Shown here piece by piece: positions 17,769 through 26,303 of a stretch of DNA of 42,462 bases (its first letter is position 1; the number at the start of each line of letters is the position of its first letter). The position numbers were made by a program, and so were the translations under genes. Under the pieces are notes generated by a model, which worked only from the letters and a program-made list of their open reading frames with translations, made no database searches and was not told where the DNA came from. This DNA comes from Calothrix membranacea FACHB-236 (lineage in GTDB: Bacteria; Cyanobacteriota; Cyanobacteriia; Cyanobacteriales; Nostocaceae), in assembly GCF_014696315.1 (NCBI RefSeq), contig NZ_JACJPX010000070.1, forward strand, positions 1 through 42,462. The letters are read 5' to 3'.

Positions 17769-19037
17769 TCACTTCTCCGCCTCCGACGCAATATCAATCT
17801 CCGCATCTGCCGGCATTCCAGGTTTAGCAAATCCTTCGGGGTTATCGATGGTAATTTTCACACCAAAGACTTGTTTAACTCGGTCTTGTTGGAAATAAAT
17901 ATTCTCAGGGGTAAAAGAGGCTTGGGTATCAATAGCAGCAACTTTGGCACTCAGGGGTTTTTTGAGTGATGAGTCTAGAAATATCTTGGCTTCTTGACCG
18001 ACGCGCACTTTCCCAATATCGCCTTGGGGAATAAAAGCACGGAGATAGACTGTTTTGGGATCAATTATTGTCAGGAGATTTTTGCCAGTGGTTACAACTG
18101 CACCAGGTTCTACACTCCGGCTGACAACTACGCCGTTAATTGGACTAATGACGTTGAGGTCGGCAATTTTGGCTTTCATTTCCTGCTGAGAAGCTTTAGC
18201 ATTGGCGACATCAGCTTGTGCGGCGGCGAGTTTCAAGCGAGTTTGCTGCAATTGCGTGTTTAAGCTATTGAGTTGAGTACTGCGAATGGAGGGGTTATAC
18301 CCTGAACTTTGAGCTTGGGTTAATTGTCCTTGAGCTGAATTGACTAATTTGCGGAAAGAATCGACAGCCGCTTGACGGGATCTGACGTTAGCTAAGGCAG
18401 TTTCCCAGCTAGTTTGCGCTTGATCGTATTGTTGCCTAGTGACAGCTCCCTGATTTACCAATCTAGCGTAGCGATCGCGGTTCATTTGCGCCAATTTCAA
18501 CTCAGATTTGGCTTGTTCGACATTTGCGATCGCTTGATTTAGCTGCGCCTGGCTGGAAGCTACTGATGATTCCGCCTGAAAAATCCGACCTCTAGCATCT
18601 CCCAAAGCCTGTTTTAAGGTCAATTGATTTTCTACAATTTGACTTTCTAAAATACTAATTTGTAAGCGTGCTTGTTCTTCTTGCTTTTGCATAGCATCCA
18701 CACGCGCCAATGCACCTTTCAGTTGAGCTTGTATCTCTGCGTCGTCTAGCTTGACAATAACTTGATCCTTACGGACTTCATCACCTTCGCGCACCGCTAC
18801 AAAATCAATTCGTCCTGGTACTTTAGCGCCAATATCAGTTTCATAACCTTCAATCCGACCATTTACCCGTAGTGGCTTCGCTTCTGAATTGGATGAAACC
18901 AAATAGGAGGTGAACACCCCAATACATGTGAGTAATAAGCCTAAAGGTATCAACAACCGAGGAGAAAGTTTGTGTTTGCCTTTAGCTGCTGTACCAGTGT
19001 CAAAAGGTTCTTGAGGGGGTGAGAGTGGCTGAGCCAT
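17769..19037 (-). CDS. HlyD-type periplasmic adaptor of ABC exporter (YbhG-like)
   Basis: This 422-residue membrane-fusion protein is built as follows: a short cytoplasmic N-terminus, one transmembrane anchor (LLIPLGLLLTCIGVFTSYLV, about 29-48), a lipoyl/barrel half (RIEGYETDIGAKVPGRIDFV), a long alpha-helical hairpin with strong heptads (about 105-295, rich in Q, A and L), and the returning lipoyl/beta-barrel half (INGVVVSRSVEPGAVVTTGKNLLTI). It would bridge the inner-membrane ABC-2 permeases to an outer-membrane channel such as TolC, which is not encoded nearby. It is the first gene of the minus-strand block. A 422-bp gap with a tandem array separates it from the ATPase gene. Confidence 0.92.
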   Translation of the reverse strand: MAQPLSPPQEPFDTGTAAKGKHKLSPRLLIPLGLLLTCIGVFTSYLVSSNSEAKPLRVNGRIEGYETDIGAKVPGRIDFVAVREGDEVRKDQVIVKLDDAEIQAQLKGALARVDAMQKQEEQARLQISILESQIVENQLTLKQALGDARGRIFQAESSVASSQAQLNQAIANVEQAKSELKLAQMNRDRYARLVNQGAVTRQQYDQAQTSWETALANVRSRQAAVDSFRKLVNSAQGQLTQAQSSGYNPSIRSTQLNSLNTQLQQTRLKLAAAQADVANAKASQQEMKAKIADLNVISPINGVVVSRSVEPGAVVTTGKNLLTIIDPKTVYLRAFIPQGDIGKVRVGQEAKIFLDSSLKKPLSAKVAAIDTQASFTPENIYFQQDRVKQVFGVKITIDNPEGFAKPGMPADAEIDIASEAEK

Positions 19038-19229
19038 ATATTTTAGGGTTCACAATGATATAAAAAGAGAAATGACCGTTCTGTCTGCACACAGGTTATA
19101 GCAAGTTTTTATCACATCCGGCTAATACACGTGCCGATGATAGTTTGACATATTACCAACTCAAGCACCCAAATTATTCATCATTTGACATCTGAGATAT
19201 TTTCTTCAATAGAGAAAAGTGCAAATCTC

Positions 19230-20243
19230 TCAATCAAGCTCAATTACAACTTTGCCAAAGTGTGAAGCACTTTTAAGATAACGGTAAGCTTCCTGAGCTT
19301 GGGTAAAAGGGAAAATTCTATCAATCACTGGCTGTAATTGCGAATCTTGTATTACCTGATTCATCGCCTCAAACATTTTGCGACTGCCAACATAAATACC
19401 TTGCAGTGTTATGCTCTTGAAAAGTATAGGCATAGGGTCAATTTCATTTCCTCTGCCTGAGAGTAAGCCAATTAAGCTGACACGTCCCCCTACCCTAACA
19501 GCTTGCAAAGATTTAGGTAATGTACCAGCACCACCTACTTCTACTACATGATCTACACCTATGCGATCGGTCATTGCAAAGACTTGCTTTTCCCAATCTG
19601 GGGTTGCTTTATAGTTGATGGTTTGATCTGCACCCAAAACTAAAGCCTGTGCTAACTTATGATCGCTGCTGGAACTAAGGATTACTTTCGCACCAAATAT
19701 TTTGGCAAACTGCAGCGCAAAAATCGATACTCCACCTGTACCCAGCAATAATACAGTATTACCTTCGGTGATATTGCCTTTAGTAACTAGGGCGTGCCAA
19801 GCTGTGACTGCGGCACAGGGTAAAGTTGCACCTTGAATATAAGATATATGATTAGGTAATATTACTAAACCATCTTGGTTTAAAACCACATACTCAGACA
19901 GCATTCCATCAATACCACCGCCTAAGTCAGATTTCATTTTTTCTCTGGTTAAAGCGCCAGAAATCCAATCTTGGAAGAAGATACCCGCGACGCGATCGCC
20001 TACTTTGACTCTTGTTACCCCTTCTCCGATGGCTACCACTTCCCCCGCACCATCAGACATGGGAACCAGAGGATATTTCACCCCCGCACCATAAGCACCC
20101 TCAGCCACCAGCAAATCACGGTAATTTAAGGCTGTGGCTTTGATTTTAATTAAAACTTGTCCCTTACCTGGTTGGGGTTCTGGGCGATCAATTAACGTCA
20201 GTGCATCAATCCCCGCATTACTTTGAAGTACGTAGGCTTTCAT
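19230..20243 (-). CDS. Zinc-independent MDR oxidoreductase (quinone reductase-like)
   Basis: This 337-residue member of the medium-chain dehydrogenase/reductase superfamily has an N-terminal GroES-like fold (PGKGQVLIKIKATALNYRDLL) and a Rossmann fold with LLLGTGGVSIFALQFAK (GTGGVS at 168-173). The catalytic-zinc GHE motif is replaced by SDGAGEVV and the structural-zinc cysteines are absent, so it is a zinc-less, NAD(P)H-dependent reductase of the quinone oxidoreductase type. The substrate is not predictable. The start is the ATG at 20243: an AGGAGG lies 6 nt upstream (20250-20255 on the complement), while the in-frame TTG at 20246 is one codon earlier and less likely. No operon partner is evident. 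Confidence 0.88.
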   Translation of the reverse strand: MKAYVLQSNAGIDALTLIDRPEPQPGKGQVLIKIKATALNYRDLLVAEGAYGAGVKYPLVPMSDGAGEVVAIGEGVTRVKVGDRVAGIFFQDWISGALTREKMKSDLGGGIDGMLSEYVVLNQDGLVILPNHISYIQGATLPCAAVTAWHALVTKGNITEGNTVLLLGTGGVSIFALQFAKIFGAKVILSSSSDHKLAQALVLGADQTINYKATPDWEKQVFAMTDRIGVDHVVEVGGAGTLPKSLQAVRVGGRVSLIGLLSGRGNEIDPMPILFKSITLQGIYVGSRKMFEAMNQVIQDSQLQPVIDRIFPFTQAQEAYRYLKSASHFGKVVIELD

Positions 20244-20330
20244 CAAATTCCTCCTAGACGAAAATCACAAAAAACTCAAACTCAGGTAATTTTGTATAAC
20301 AAAAATAGCAGTAAAAATTAGCCCCAATCC

Positions 20331-22949
20331 CTAACCTCTAACTCCTAACTCTAAAAGTTCTGTGGTGGCTGATAACAATTTTCCTAGTTCAACTGGCTTC
20401 GCTAAGTGCATTTGAAACCCTGCAGCCAGTGCTTGTTTTTGGTTCATTTCTCCGGCAAAAGCAGTGAGTGCGATCGCGGGGATTTTTCCTCCTTTTTCTG
20501 GAGGCATAGTGCGAATTAAACGTATTAGCATATAGCCATCTATGCCTGGCATGGCAATATCACTTAAAAGTAAATCTGGTGGTGACTGGGCAATTATTTC
20601 TAAAGCTTCTCCAGCGGAATTTACTGCTGTTACTGATGCTCCTAAATTTTCGAGCATAATTGCGAGAAATTCACCTGTATCTCTGTCATCATCTACTACT
20701 AAAATATGTAGTCCTAATAAACTACTATAATTCTGGAGCTTTTCACATTTTTTAACTATTTTTGGTTGTTCAGGCATTAATGGTAAATTAATAGTAAATA
20801 TTGCACCTTTGCCTTCTCCTAAGCTTGCCACGCCCACAGATCCACCATGCAGTTCTGTGAGATTCTTCACAATCGCTAACCCCAAACCCAAGCCCCCAAA
20901 TTCTCTGGTGATTGTGCCATCACCTTGGCGGAAATATTCAAATACATGGGGTAAAAACTCCTGAATAATACCTTTACCATTATCTTTAACTTGAATTACA
21001 GCATCAGTATCTACCTGTTCTAGTCGTACTTCTATTTCTCCTCCTGGTGGTGTAAATTTTACGGCGTTAGAAAGCAGATTCCAGACAATTTGCTGTAGAC
21101 GAGCGCCATCACCAGCCACCAGCCCAATATTTTCATTAAAAAACGTTTTAACTTGAATATTTTTAGCTTCTAATGCTAAATGCATTGTTTCCAAAGCCGC
21201 CGTAATAGTATTAACTAAATTGACAGGCTGGATATTTAACACCATTTTCCCTTGTTGAATCCGGGAAACATCTAACAAGTCTTCAATTAATTGAATTTGT
21301 AACTTAGCATTGCGTTCAATAATGTCTAGACCTTGCAGCAGCTTTTCTCCCTGATATTTGTACATTTTAATTAATGATGCCCAACCTAAAATCGGGTTGA
21401 GGGGAGTACGTAATTCGTGAGAAAGTACAGCTAAAAATTCATCCTTAAGTCGGTTTGCCTTTTCAGCATCAGCGCGTGCAGCCTGTTCTCTTGTGAGTAA
21501 ATGTTCGCGTTCAACTTCTGCTTGTTTGCGCCTTGTGATGTTTCTAAAAAATATACCCAAACCATCTTCCGATGGATAAGCATGGGCTTCAAACCACTTA
21601 TTATCAGCTTCGCAAAAAGCCTCAAAATGTACAGGTACGCCATCATTTAAAGCTCGACGATATTCCCACTCAAAGGTTGTATTTTCAGCACCAGGCCACT
21701 GTCGCCAAAAATTTTTACCTAAGAGTTTTTCTGAGCCTAAACCAGTAATGTTGACGGCTTGTTGATTAACATAAGTAATTTGCCAGTCATGATTTACAGC
21801 AATAAATGCATCAGTCATGCTTTCGAGAATATTAGCTAGACGTTGACGCAGGGAATGTTCGCGCTTGAGTAATTCATCTTTTTCTTGATTCGATTCTTCC
21901 AATCGAACATTAGTTTCTACCAGCGAATCATTTAGTTGAATGAGTTTTTCTGTGAGGGCTGCACGGGCTTGATATTCACCAAGTCTGACTCTTTCTACAG
22001 CTAAAGCTATGTGACTTTTTGCCCTTTCTGTAATTGCAGTCCCCACAAGTAAGCCAACAGCACACTGCACTAATAAACTTAGTTTGTGAACATGTAAAAC
22101 TTCTGGTGGTACAGGAAACTGGGACATTAAGGTAGCATTAGGGTAGACAATTAAATAACAAAATAAAGTTACCAATACGCAGAAAGTAGAGATTAACATT
22201 CCACTGGTAACACCAAAGCGACTTGCTGCCCATAAAACAGGAACAAAGCTCAAAAATGATAGTTGTTGGAACTTAAAGCTGGTTTGATGAGTTTGGGTAA
22301 CAGTGAGAATTGCGATCGCTACACACAATAAAATAATGATGCCAATTTCCAGGCTATATTGCCGAGATTGCTGGAAATTGACGGCATTTAAGCTAGAATC
22401 TGAGGCTTCTAAATTGGCTAGCCACCCTCTAGATTGCAGGTATGGAGTTAGCACTAATAGAGCCGTAGGCGTAATAGCCATAACTCCAATAGCATTACCC
22501 AACCACCAATGAGGGATATTTTGAGCCAGGGTAGCCGCCGGCATTTTTCCTACAGCTACCCAAGCTAAATTACCAACCACAGCTAAGGAAGCAGAGGCGG
22601 CTATTGGTACAGTAAATGTAAAAATTGCTGCATCTTTGAGGCTATTTAATTTCAGCGAACCTTGGTTGAAGCGACGATAGAGTAACCAAGCAACAGTTGG
22701 TTCGATTACATCAACCAAACTAATTAGCTGTTCCCAACCATCCAAGCCCCAAAATCTTGACATCAACAATGATGCCACCCCTGTGAGTAAGATACCATAG
22801 GGGGCGAACCAAAAAGTGAGAGCGATCGCCACTCCTGATGGCGGAAACCATAAGGATATTCCTGGCTGAATTTGGTAGATGAGGGCCATTTTATGAGCCA
22901 AGATTAAGGCTAATAACCCTACAAATGTCATTACAAGCCTTCTGTACAT
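20331..22949 (-). CDS. Hybrid sensor histidine kinase, MASE1-PAS-HK-receiver
   Basis: This 872-residue membrane sensor has, in order, a MASE1 domain of about eight helices (residues 1-305, with FPPSGVAIALTFWF and WWLGNAIGVMAITPTALL), a coiled coil (about 320-370), a PAS domain (about 372-475), a HisKA dimerisation domain with the phosphoacceptor His511 in LSHELRTPLNPI, an HATPase_c domain (NLLSNAVKFTPPGG, DNGKGI, GLGLGLAIV), and a C-terminal receiver (747-872) with phosphoacceptor Asp797 in LLLSDIAMPG, acidic pocket VVDDD and KP lysine. All catalytic residues are present. The signal is unknown. It has no adjacent response regulator, so phosphate probably passes through its own receiver to a remote partner. 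Confidence 0.93.
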   Translation of the reverse strand: MYRRLVMTFVGLLALILAHKMALIYQIQPGISLWFPPSGVAIALTFWFAPYGILLTGVASLLMSRFWGLDGWEQLISLVDVIEPTVAWLLYRRFNQGSLKLNSLKDAAIFTFTVPIAASASLAVVGNLAWVAVGKMPAATLAQNIPHWWLGNAIGVMAITPTALLVLTPYLQSRGWLANLEASDSSLNAVNFQQSRQYSLEIGIIILLCVAIAILTVTQTHQTSFKFQQLSFLSFVPVLWAASRFGVTSGMLISTFCVLVTLFCYLIVYPNATLMSQFPVPPEVLHVHKLSLLVQCAVGLLVGTAITERAKSHIALAVERVRLGEYQARAALTEKLIQLNDSLVETNVRLEESNQEKDELLKREHSLRQRLANILESMTDAFIAVNHDWQITYVNQQAVNITGLGSEKLLGKNFWRQWPGAENTTFEWEYRRALNDGVPVHFEAFCEADNKWFEAHAYPSEDGLGIFFRNITRRKQAEVEREHLLTREQAARADAEKANRLKDEFLAVLSHELRTPLNPILGWASLIKMYKYQGEKLLQGLDIIERNAKLQIQLIEDLLDVSRIQQGKMVLNIQPVNLVNTITAALETMHLALEAKNIQVKTFFNENIGLVAGDGARLQQIVWNLLSNAVKFTPPGGEIEVRLEQVDTDAVIQVKDNGKGIIQEFLPHVFEYFRQGDGTITREFGGLGLGLAIVKNLTELHGGSVGVASLGEGKGAIFTINLPLMPEQPKIVKKCEKLQNYSSLLGLHILVVDDDRDTGEFLAIMLENLGASVTAVNSAGEALEIIAQSPPDLLLSDIAMPGIDGYMLIRLIRTMPPEKGGKIPAIALTAFAGEMNQKQALAAGFQMHLAKPVELGKLLSATTELLELGVRG

Positions 22950-23241
22950 AGGCTTAAGAAACCAATTTCCTGATTTTTAACGAAAAAGCGGGAGAATCTA
23001 GAATCTTTAGATAAGAGGTTGGATAGCGGTTCTCATCCTAGTAAGGTACAAGCATGAATAATTAACCGCAGATAACCGCAGATGGAAACAGATAAATTTG
23101 TACCCTAGTAGATTAGGAAACGCTATATATCCATAAATATATGGAAAAGAAAGAAAAATTTAAATATATGGTGCTTGTTTGAAACCCCATAGCGAACAAT
23201 AGGAATTTTTCTTCCCCCTTTTATCTTGAACTTTTTACCTC

Positions 23242-24360
23242 TTATCTCAACCGTCGCTGCAACCATAAAGCGAGTAACGGTAAAGCCAGCCGATAACCCT
23301 GTTCTGCATTGTAAATTAAACCCTTGTGCTGTAAACCAGTTAAAGCACCTTGAAGACTACCACCTCTTGATAATCCATGTTTTTGTATATACTCTTTACT
23401 TTGCGGTTTTTCTGTAGGATCTAAAGCTAAACATTCCAGCAAGTGTACCTGATTTGCTGGCAGTAGCATCAGTAAAGATTCAAAAATAATCGATAAATCT
23501 TTGAGTAATGCTTCGATAGCTTGTTGCACCTCTTCTTCAGTAATTAATCCATCAGAGCGGCACAAAGTTTGCAGACGGCGAATTAACGCCATTGCATCGC
23601 CTATATGTCCCTGTACTGCTTCTAGGAAAAGTTGTAATGCTTGAGAGCGAGAATCAAATTTTAGTTCTTGCGTATGTAAAATCTCTCTCGCCCAAACTGC
23701 TAAAACATCTTTACTTAAGGGAGGTAACTGCACAGTTTCTAAAGCATAGTCAGTCTCATCTGTTTGCTGGCTTGTCTCAGCAATAGTAGCAATGAGAACA
23801 TAACTGACTTCAGATTGCGCCTTAATTTCTCCTCTAAATGTCGTTTCCCATAAATTATTTCTATCCCAAGAACGGATATGAGGAAAACTGTGCAAAATTA
23901 GCACTACCCGTTGCTGTAAATCTACTGCAATGATTTGTGGTAGTGCTAGTAAAATTTCAAATGCTTGCCATAGCTGCTTTGGGTTGAGAGAAGGCAACAA
24001 TTTGAGTTTACCTTCAGGATTGCCAACAAAAAACTCATGAGCATTTTGAGCAACCCAGTCTTGGATTTTTTCAGGTTGCCAATTTTGGCTAATTGCTTCA
24101 GCTAACAATTGTACAAATCGCTGCCCATCTATGGCGCGGATACAATCTATCTCCAGCACAATCGCACCCACTTCTTGCGCTGCACCTCGCACCAAGGTTC
24201 GTCTTCCACTCCCCGGTACGCCTGTTATCAGCAAATCACCATCCCGCGCCAGCACTTCTACTATGTGCTGAAATTCTGCCGAACGTCCAATTAATTGCAA
24301 AGGAGTAGACAAATCCAAAATGTACCCGCCTTCTAAGTTCCCACCTGTAACGCCCAGCAT
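23242..24360 (-). CDS. AAA-type protein with degenerate P-loop
   Basis: This 372-residue protein has the overall plan of AAA/ORC-like ATPases: LQLIGRSAEFQHIVEVLARDG, a nucleotide loop ITGVPGSGRRTLVRG, a Walker B-like strand RVVLILHSFPHIRSW, a lid domain (LQLFLEAVQGHIGDAMALIR) and a C-terminal winged-helix-like region (KEYIQKHGLSRGGSLQGALTGLQHKGLI). The invariant P-loop lysine appears replaced by arginine and the Walker B acidic pair by HS, so ATP hydrolysis is doubtful. I chose ATG 24360. The frame is open to 24465, but the extra 35 residues are encoded by GGGGACTGG-type repeat DNA and look non-coding. No Shine-Dalgarno is visible, so the start is tentative. The function is unknown. Confidence 0.72.
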   Translation of the reverse strand: MLGVTGGNLEGGYILDLSTPLQLIGRSAEFQHIVEVLARDGDLLITGVPGSGRRTLVRGAAQEVGAIVLEIDCIRAIDGQRFVQLLAEAISQNWQPEKIQDWVAQNAHEFFVGNPEGKLKLLPSLNPKQLWQAFEILLALPQIIAVDLQQRVVLILHSFPHIRSWDRNNLWETTFRGEIKAQSEVSYVLIATIAETSQQTDETDYALETVQLPPLSKDVLAVWAREILHTQELKFDSRSQALQLFLEAVQGHIGDAMALIRRLQTLCRSDGLITEEEVQQAIEALLKDLSIIFESLLMLLPANQVHLLECLALDPTEKPQSKEYIQKHGLSRGGSLQGALTGLQHKGLIYNAEQGYRLALPLLALWLQRRLR

Positions 24361-24494
24361 ACTAAGTTGTGCTGGTAGTGGGCAAGCGTAGAGGTTGGGG
24401 ACTGAGGACTGGGCGAAGCAGGGGTGCAGGAAGCAAGGGAGAAATGACAAACACCAAACACCCAATTAATAGTAGGGCGGACATTTAGAGATAA

Positions 24495-24686
24495 TTTATA
24501 AAGTAAACCTTAAATTGTAGGATGCGTTAGCAGAAAGTACGGCATCGATAAAGATGGTGCGTTACGGCTAAATTTCATTGTCTCTAAGTCCGAAATCCTT
24601 GCACAGCCGTAACACAATGCCACTTGCTACAACGCGGGGAACCCGCGCAACGCAGTGGCTCCCCTACTTAATATTTACTTTATAAA
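24495..24686. mobile_element. MITE-like element with 13-bp perfect inverted ends
   Basis: TTTATAAAGTAAA at 24495-24507 and TTTACTTTATAAA at 24674-24686 are perfect inverted terminal repeats around a 166-bp core. The core holds GTAGGATGCGTTAGC, common in these genomes, and a strong palindrome at 24619-24659 (GCCACT...AGTGGC with GCGGGG-AA-CCCGC inside). There is no open frame. A related, truncated and inverted copy is at 34541-34606. No target duplication is visible. Confidence 0.65.
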
Positions 24687-24770
24687 TAGCCTCTTACCAC
24701 CCGATTTTTTATCTAATTAAAACATGGATTTTAAAAGGTTATTTACTCGCATAAAACTTTAATTAGTAAA

Positions 24771-25055
24771 TTAGTATCTTGGCAAGAAACGTTTTAGCCT
24801 GTGTGGAATTTCTCCAGGATTTCGATAACCTAAACCAAGTACCCTAATTGTGTATGGAAGATGTCCTTCAGGAGCATCAAGACTAAAAATAGCGTCTTCG
24901 TATTTACGCCATTCAGTGTTTACAAGATTTACCAACCAGCCAACACGATGCCCGAAAAGTTTATAATCTTCAATAACATTACAAAAAGAATGTGTCGAGT
25001 TAATAAATATCTTTAAATAATTAAGTATAATTTCGGTTGCTGTTGACAGTGAAGA
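24771..25055 (-). pseudogene. Start-less 94-codon frame, probable gene remnant
   Basis: On the minus strand a frame runs from just after a TAA (25056-25058) to a TAA at 24771-24773. It has gene-like composition, including KLFGHRVGWLVNLVNTEWRK, YEDAIFSLDAPEGHLPYTIR and a basic end (EIPHRLKRFLPRY). There is no ATG, GTG or TTG in a position to start it except a late TTG that would give about 50 residues. I read it as the 3' remnant of a gene, or one whose start was lost by frameshift. I do not recognise the family. The rest of the 24.4-25.1 kb gap holds the MITE-like element and a HIP1 site near 25085. Confidence 0.45.
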
Positions 25056-25147
25056 TTACTAAAAGTTACCTAATTATATGGCGCGATCGCCTGGATTTGA
25101 TATGATGGGTCATCCGTTAATGCACTCTCTATTAATGATGCTCATCT

Positions 25148-26077
25148 ATGCGCCTGTCAGCAGTACTTAATCTTCCTCGGTTTCTGAAGTTAATCATCAA
25201 TTTAGTAGTCTTAGCTGCACTGTTATTCATCTGTCAGCAAGTTTGGGCGCAAGAGTGGCTACCTGTGCGAGGTGGTATCCCTTTTGGGATCAGTGGAATC
25301 GCGCTAATTCAGCAACAAAGTAATTCTCTAGATTTCCTCATTGTTCATGATAATAAAAAACCTGGTCAAGGTCGTCTAGCAATTATTAATATTAAAGGTA
25401 AAAATCAACCGGAATATTTAGCTTTGAACTGGCCAAGTAAACTATTACCAGAAGATTTAGAAGCTTTAACATCTATTCCAGGTACTAATAATACTTCATT
25501 TATCGCTCTAGCCAGTACTGGTAAAGCTTATTATTTTAAATTAGATGCTGATAAAAAAACTATCTCTGTTATTAAAGAATTTAATTTACCACCATTCCCA
25601 AAGGGCAGCAATTTTGAGGCATTTTCTCTACAAGATATAGATGATAAATTAATTGCGGTTTGGGCGCATCGGGGAGAAGCAGAACAACCAGCAACTATTT
25701 ATTGGGGATTGCTGGATTTAATTAAATATCAAATTATTCCCACAGGTTCTAGCAATTTTACAGTTCCATTTCCATCTGGAAATGTTCGCCATATTTCTGA
25801 TATTAAAATAGATTCGGCGGGAGTTGTCTTTATTAGCGCAGCCAGCGACCCTGGAGACAATGGGCCGTTTCAATCGGCTGTATATGTTGCTGGTTCTCTG
25901 GGATATCGTAATAACAAATTAGTATTTAGACAAAACTCGCAACTTGTACCGCTTTACCGTAATAATTACCACAAAATTGAAGGGATAGAACTTGTTCCTG
26001 GTGTTAATGGTGGTGTAATTGTTGGTACTGATGATGAAAATTTTGGTTCTGCTGTGTATGTTGTTGGTGGAGAATAA
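25148..26077 (+). CDS. Secreted protein, beta-propeller/phytase-like
   Basis: This 309-residue protein carries an N-terminal signal peptide (hydrophobic LKLIINLVVLAALLFICQQV, probable cleavage after VWA). The mature part alternates short strands with aspartate-rich turns (FLIVHDNKKPGQGRLAIINI, then LPEDLEALTSIPG, HKIEGIELVPG and VIVGTDDENFGSAVYV), which resembles esterase-like phytase or calcium-binding propellers. This is a fold-level guess; I do not recognise a specific family. It would act in the periplasm or outside the cell. Start ATG 25148 gives a good signal peptide. There is no operon partner; the downstream gene is convergent. Confidence 0.7.
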   Translation: MRLSAVLNLPRFLKLIINLVVLAALLFICQQVWAQEWLPVRGGIPFGISGIALIQQQSNSLDFLIVHDNKKPGQGRLAIINIKGKNQPEYLALNWPSKLLPEDLEALTSIPGTNNTSFIALASTGKAYYFKLDADKKTISVIKEFNLPPFPKGSNFEAFSLQDIDDKLIAVWAHRGEAEQPATIYWGLLDLIKYQIIPTGSSNFTVPFPSGNVRHISDIKIDSAGVVFISAASDPGDNGPFQSAVYVAGSLGYRNNKLVFRQNSQLVPLYRNNYHKIEGIELVPGVNGGVIVGTDDENFGSAVYVVGGE

Positions 26078-26163
26078 AAACCGCCGATAAACGCCGATAA
26101 ATCATCTGCGTTCATCAGCGTTTAAAATAATTCGTCTTTTAATTATGAATTACGAATTACTTA

Positions 26164-26303
26164 TACCAATTTAACAATGTCAAGTTGCACATATTTAGAT
26201 CCCCCTAAATCCCCCTTAAAAAGGGGGACTTTGATTCTTTTCCCCCTTTTTTAAGGGGGGTTAGGGGGGATCGAATTCTATGCAGCTTCATAAAAATTGG
26301 TAT
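26164..26303. mobile_element. MITE-like palindromic element with ATACCAATTT ends
   Basis: ATACCAATTT at 26163-26172 is the reverse complement of AAATTGGTAT at 26294-26303. The core is a long palindrome (GATCCCCC...GGGGGATC, with CCCCCTTAAAAAGGGGG-type arms, about 26200-26273). The right end reaches the stop codon of ychF. There is no open frame; it could also act as a bidirectional terminator for the two convergent genes. Confidence 0.6.

Noticed and set aside
24361-24465. 35-residue N-terminal extension (apparent signal peptide) of the AAA-like protein
   Set aside because: The DNA is GGGGACTGG-type repeat and a signal peptide makes no sense on an AAA-fold protein.
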